From the NCBI GenBank assembly GCA_019241915.1, contig JAFAWI010000050.1:1-9122 (forward strand): a DNA stretch of 9,122 nt. Reading direction: 5' to 3'. Positions 6,769-9,122 of the stretch are shown piece by piece. The notes under the pieces are model-generated. The model did not search any database and was not told the origin of the DNA. It saw only the letters and a program-made list of their open reading frames with translations. Source of the DNA: Alphaproteobacteria bacterium (GTDB lineage Bacteria > Pseudomonadota > Alphaproteobacteria > ATCC43930 > CGMCC-115725). How positions within the stretch are numbered: position 1 is the stretch's first letter; every line of letters starts with the position of its first letter. The translations under genes were made by a program, and so were the position numbers.

Positions 6769-6886
6769 GGACGGCTCCGGGCTGCGTGGACGGCCGAGGC
6801 TTGCGCAGGCGGCGGAGAAATGCAACACGAGGAGCGGCGAGACCGGCCTGAGCCGGCAGCGAAATGCCGAGCAGTGGAGGAACGGG
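6769..6886. promoter_or_regulatory. Divergent control region between PLP enzyme and MFS transporter
   Basis: This 118-base region must drive the aldolase-methyltransferase unit leftward and the transporter-monooxygenase unit rightward. It holds a short hairpin (CCGGC 6843-6847, GCCGG 6852-6856, loop CTGA) and a direct repeat GAAATGC at 6817-6823 and 6861-6867, 44 bases apart, close to four helical turns. I cannot point to convincing -35/-10 boxes on either strand. No regulator gene is encoded beside it in this window. Confidence 0.35.
6875..6880 (+). promoter_or_regulatory. Ribosome binding site of the MFS gene
   Basis: TGGAGG ends six bases before the ATG at 6887. It selects this ATG over the long open extension upstream, which runs antisense through the PLP enzyme gene. 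Confidence 0.8.
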
Positions 6887-8230
6887 ATGGCGGAAACGGC
6901 AGCCTCTGCGGTCGAGACGGCGCTCGAAAATCAGCGCATTGGCCGCCTGCAAATCCGTGTCGCGCTGTTGTGCGGCGTTGTGCAGATGTGCGACGGCTAC
7001 GACCTCAACGCGATTGCCTGGGCAGTCCCGTCGCTGATCAAGGCTTGGGGGTTGCCGCCGCCCGCCTTCACCACCGCGTTCCTGTGGTCGAGCATCGGCA
7101 TCATGGTCGGCGCGTTGAGCGCCGGGCCGCTCGGCGACCGTCTCGGCCGCCGGCCGCTGCTGCTCGGCGCGCTGACATTGTTCGGCGTCGCCTCACTGGC
7201 AAGCGCCTTTGCCGGATCGCTGACGGTGATGGCGGCGTTGCGGTTTTTTACCGGGGTGGGGATCGGCGGCGGGTTCTCCGGAGCGGCGGCGCTGACCGGC
7301 GACTATACGCCGGCGCGGCGGCGGGCTTTGATGATCATGGCGAGCTTTACCGGTGCGCCGCTCGGCGGGTTTCTTGGCGGCCAACTCGTCGCTTTATTGC
7401 TGCTGCCCGTTTTTGGCTGGCAGGCAATTTTTATCTTCGGCGGCTTGTTTCCGCTGGCCCTGGTGGTTCTTCTGCTGGCGTGGTTGCCCGAGTCGCCACG
7501 CTTTCTGATGCGGCGGGGCAATCTTTCGGTTCGCGACCGTGCGCTATTGGGGCAGCTTGCGCTGAGTGCCGGTGAGGGCACACCGCACCACATCGATTTG
7601 GCCCACGGCAATCCGATCGCGATGCTTTTCGGCAAAGGCTATGCGCTGCAGACCGTCCTGCTGTGGGTGGTCTATTTCTGCAGTCTGATGAACCTGTTCC
7701 TGTTTGCCTATTGGATGCCGACCGTCCTGAACCTGATGGGCTTCGAGCCCGCCCAGGCGGTATTCGCGTCAAGCTTGCGCGATTGCGGAGCGATCTTCGC
7801 GGTTCTCTATCTCGGTGCCTTGATCGACCGCTACGGCCCGGAATCCTCATTGGCGGTGCATTACGCGATAGGGGCGATCTTTATCGGCGTGATCGCCTTG
7901 GTCGCGCTGCCGTATGCGATCCTGCTGGCTGTCACATTCCTTGCAGGGTTGACGATCATCGGCAGCCAAACCGGCCTCAACGGCACCTGCGGCAAGCTCT
8001 ATCCGGCGCGGATGCGGACGACCGGCCTCGGCTGGGCGCTTGGCATCGGCCGGCTCGGCGGCATCGCCGCGCCGGTATTGGGCGGCTACCTGTTGTCGGC
8101 CGGAATGAAACCGCCGCAAATTTTCCTCAGCGCTTCCGGCATCGCGCTGATCGCCGCCGCGGCGACCGCCTTGCTGCATTTCCGCGGCAGCCGGGTCGCA
8201 GCCTTCCAGATGGAGGAGGTCGCCTCGTGA
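6887..8230 (+). CDS. MFS transporter, aromatic acid:H+ symporter-like
   Basis: The 447-residue, twelve-helix major facilitator sits in the inner membrane and most resembles the AAHS group (PcaK, BenK and relatives), which import aromatic or other organic acids with protons. The signature is in helix 1: MCDGYDLNAIAWAVPSL (34-50) with the key acidic residues D36 and D39. The helix 2-3 loop GPLGDRLGRRP (80-90) is the MFS G-x-x-x-D-R/K-x-G-R-R motif. PESPRFLMRRG (201-211) starts the central loop, which is short and lacks part of the usual amphipathic segment. The second half has ALIDRYGPE (311-319), a shortened repeat of that loop, and YPARMRTTGLGWALGIGRLGGIAAPVLGG (372-400), another AAHS hallmark. 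The substrate is unknown. The TGA overlaps the next gene's GTG as GTGA, and the downstream ribosome site lies within codons 443-445, so the two are translationally coupled. Confidence 0.92.
   Translation: MAETAASAVETALENQRIGRLQIRVALLCGVVQMCDGYDLNAIAWAVPSLIKAWGLPPPAFTTAFLWSSIGIMVGALSAGPLGDRLGRRPLLLGALTLFGVASLASAFAGSLTVMAALRFFTGVGIGGGFSGAAALTGDYTPARRRALMIMASFTGAPLGGFLGGQLVALLLLPVFGWQAIFIFGGLFPLALVVLLLAWLPESPRFLMRRGNLSVRDRALLGQLALSAGEGTPHHIDLAHGNPIAMLFGKGYALQTVLLWVVYFCSLMNLFLFAYWMPTVLNLMGFEPAQAVFASSLRDCGAIFAVLYLGALIDRYGPESSLAVHYAIGAIFIGVIALVALPYAILLAVTFLAGLTIIGSQTGLNGTCGKLYPARMRTTGLGWALGIGRLGGIAAPVLGGYLLSAGMKPPQIFLSASGIALIAAAATALLHFRGSRVAAFQMEEVAS
8214..8220 (+). promoter_or_regulatory. Consensus ribosome binding site of the second LLM gene, inside the MFS gene
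   Basis: AGGAGGT, a full match to the anti-Shine-Dalgarno partner, lies six bases before the GTG at 8227 and is read as part of the transporter's final codons. It decides the GTG start and supports translational coupling across the GTGA overlap. Confidence 0.85.
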
Positions 8231-9122
8231 AGGTTTTTGTCTTCGACCTGCTCGCCTACGACGCCAATCTCGACCATCTGAAGCGCGGCGAAACCGAGCT
8301 GCCCTACCCGCTCGCCGGCCGCTATTTCGACCGCGACACCGCGATGCGCACCTATGAGGAGCATCTCGACGCGTGGGAGCTGCTCGACAAAAGCGGCTTT
8401 GACGGGGTCGGCTTTAACGAACACCATTGCTCGCCCTACGGGCTGATGAACAGCCCCAACCTGATGGCTGCGGCGGCGGCGCAGCGCACCAAGAACTTGA
8501 AGCTCTTGATCTACGGCAACCTGTTGCCGCTGCACGAGCCGCTGCGCCTTGCCGAAGAGCTGCGATGATCGACTGCCTGTCGAAAGGCCGCCTGATCTCG
8601 GGTTTCGCGCGCGGTATTCCCCGCGAATATCAGGTGCACAATGTGGCGCTGGCGGAATCGCGGGCCCGGTTCGAAGAGGCCTACGACATCATCACGCGCG
8701 CCTGGACCGAGGAGGTGTTCAGCTACGAGGGCCGGTTCTGGTCGTACAAGGATGTCGCGATGTGGCCGCGACCGGTGCAGCAGCCCCATCCGCCGATCTG
8801 GGTCCCGATCGTCGGCAGCAAGGAATCGATCGAATTCGCCGGCAAGCACAACCTGCCGATCACGCCTGGCCTCGGCCGCGCCCGCGGGTTGCGCGACGAC
8901 ATCATCCGCTTTTACGCCAGGTCCCTGCACCAGGCCGGGCACCGGATCACGCCCGACCATCTGTCGCTCGGGATCACCGCTTACGTCGCCGACTCGAAAA
9001 GGCAGGCGCTGAAGGAATACGGCCCGCACATCCTCTATTTCAACCGCACGCTGTTCAGCCACGGCAACGTCACCGAGACGAACCTGCAGCGCGGCATGGG
9101 CTATGTGAGCGACCAGTCGCTC
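8227..9122 (+). pseudogene. LLM-class flavin monooxygenase, frameshifted and running off the window
   Basis: Two open segments together encode one luciferase-like monooxygenase. The first (8227-8568, 113 residues) contains MKVFVFDLLAY, DAWELLDKSGFDGVGFNEHHCSPYG (51-75) and the strand NLKLLIYGNLLPLHEPLRLAEEL. It then meets TGA at 8566-8568. The homologous protein continues at once in another frame (8565-9122, 186 residues, still open at the edge): MIDCLSKGRLISGFARGIPREYQVHN, FEEAYDIITRAWTEEVFSYEGRFW and PHPPIWVPIVGSKES, all typical of the family. Restoring one G in CTGCG to CTGGCG joins them as ...EELAMIDCLS, the expected family sequence. The upstream GTG has perfect initiation signals and both halves keep good codon use, so either the lesion is very recent or it is a sequencing error. 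If it is real, the barrel is split near its third strand and is probably inactive unless rejoined. It would act in the same pathway as the co-transcribed transporter; the substrate is unknown. Confidence 0.85.
8554..8568 (+). other. Frameshift site with ATGA stop/start overlap
   Basis: In the frame of the GTG at 8227, codons read GAG CTG CGA TGA. The conserved sequence resumes one base back, as GCG ATG ATC. The stop at 8566-8568 overlaps an ATG at 8565-8567 as ATGA, with the purine-rich GAAGAG (8554-8559) five bases ahead. The second half could therefore be started by re-initiation. No slippery heptamer is present, so programmed frameshifting is not favoured. Confidence 0.75.

Noticed and set aside
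6596..6886. Upstream in-frame extension of the MFS transporter
   Set aside because: It overlaps the PLP enzyme gene in antisense, is arginine/serine-rich, and the ATG at 6887 has a good ribosome site and the expected transporter N-terminus.
5329..7575. A 748-codon open frame on the plus strand across three genes
   Set aside because: It runs antisense to two well-supported genes and then out of frame through the transporter. Its arginine/alanine-rich composition is typical of a shadow frame in GC-rich DNA, with no domain or ribosome site.
8560..8568. Programmed ribosomal frameshift in the second LLM gene
   Set aside because: A -1 slip would restore the protein, but there is no X-XXY-YYZ slippery heptamer or evident downstream pseudoknot, and this family is not known to use frameshifting.

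Overview
This is a GC-rich window, and its codons overwhelmingly end in G or C. The protein families suggest an alphaproteobacterium, perhaps a rhizobial or Rhodospirillales-type soil or plant-associated organism. That placement is inference from family flavour; no rRNA or other taxonomic marker is present. I see no tRNA or rRNA gene, transposase, CRISPR array or phage gene. No gene-free stretch exceeds 150 bases.

Layout. Left block, minus strand: the start of a malate/L-lactate dehydrogenase-family oxidoreductase (1-384, cut by the window edge), an LLM-class flavin-dependent oxidoreductase (529-1602) and a class I SAM methyltransferase (1620-2381). The last two lie 17 bases apart and probably share a transcript. 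Centre, plus strand: one multi-pass O-antigen ligase/polymerase-family protein (2518-3738). Its stop codon overlaps the stop of the next, convergent gene. Right block, minus strand: a tight trio of a D-threonine aldolase/D-serine dehydratase-like PLP enzyme (5644-6768) and two further SAM methyltransferases (4782-5618 and 3735-4619), with short gaps. Far right, plus strand, divergent from the trio: an aromatic-acid-type MFS transporter (6887-8230), translationally coupled by a GTGA overlap to a second, unrelated LLM-class monooxygenase (8227 to the window end). That last gene carries a one-base frameshift at about 8562-8564.

How the genes may work together. Two themes are interleaved. One is small-molecule catabolism: dehydrogenase, two flavin monooxygenases, D-amino-acid aldolase and organic-acid importer. 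The other is surface-glycan work: a Wzy_C/WaaL-type membrane protein surrounded by three methyltransferases, two of the kind often seen in polysaccharide clusters. The methyltransferases appear co-transcribed with catabolic genes rather than with the ligase. The substrate of either set cannot be read from the sequence. I found no convincing entirely new system. The best leads are the frameshifted but otherwise well-formed monooxygenase, the four-base convergent stop overlap, the ligase-methyltransferase group inside catabolic genes, and an AT-richer leader with competing hairpins at 412-442.
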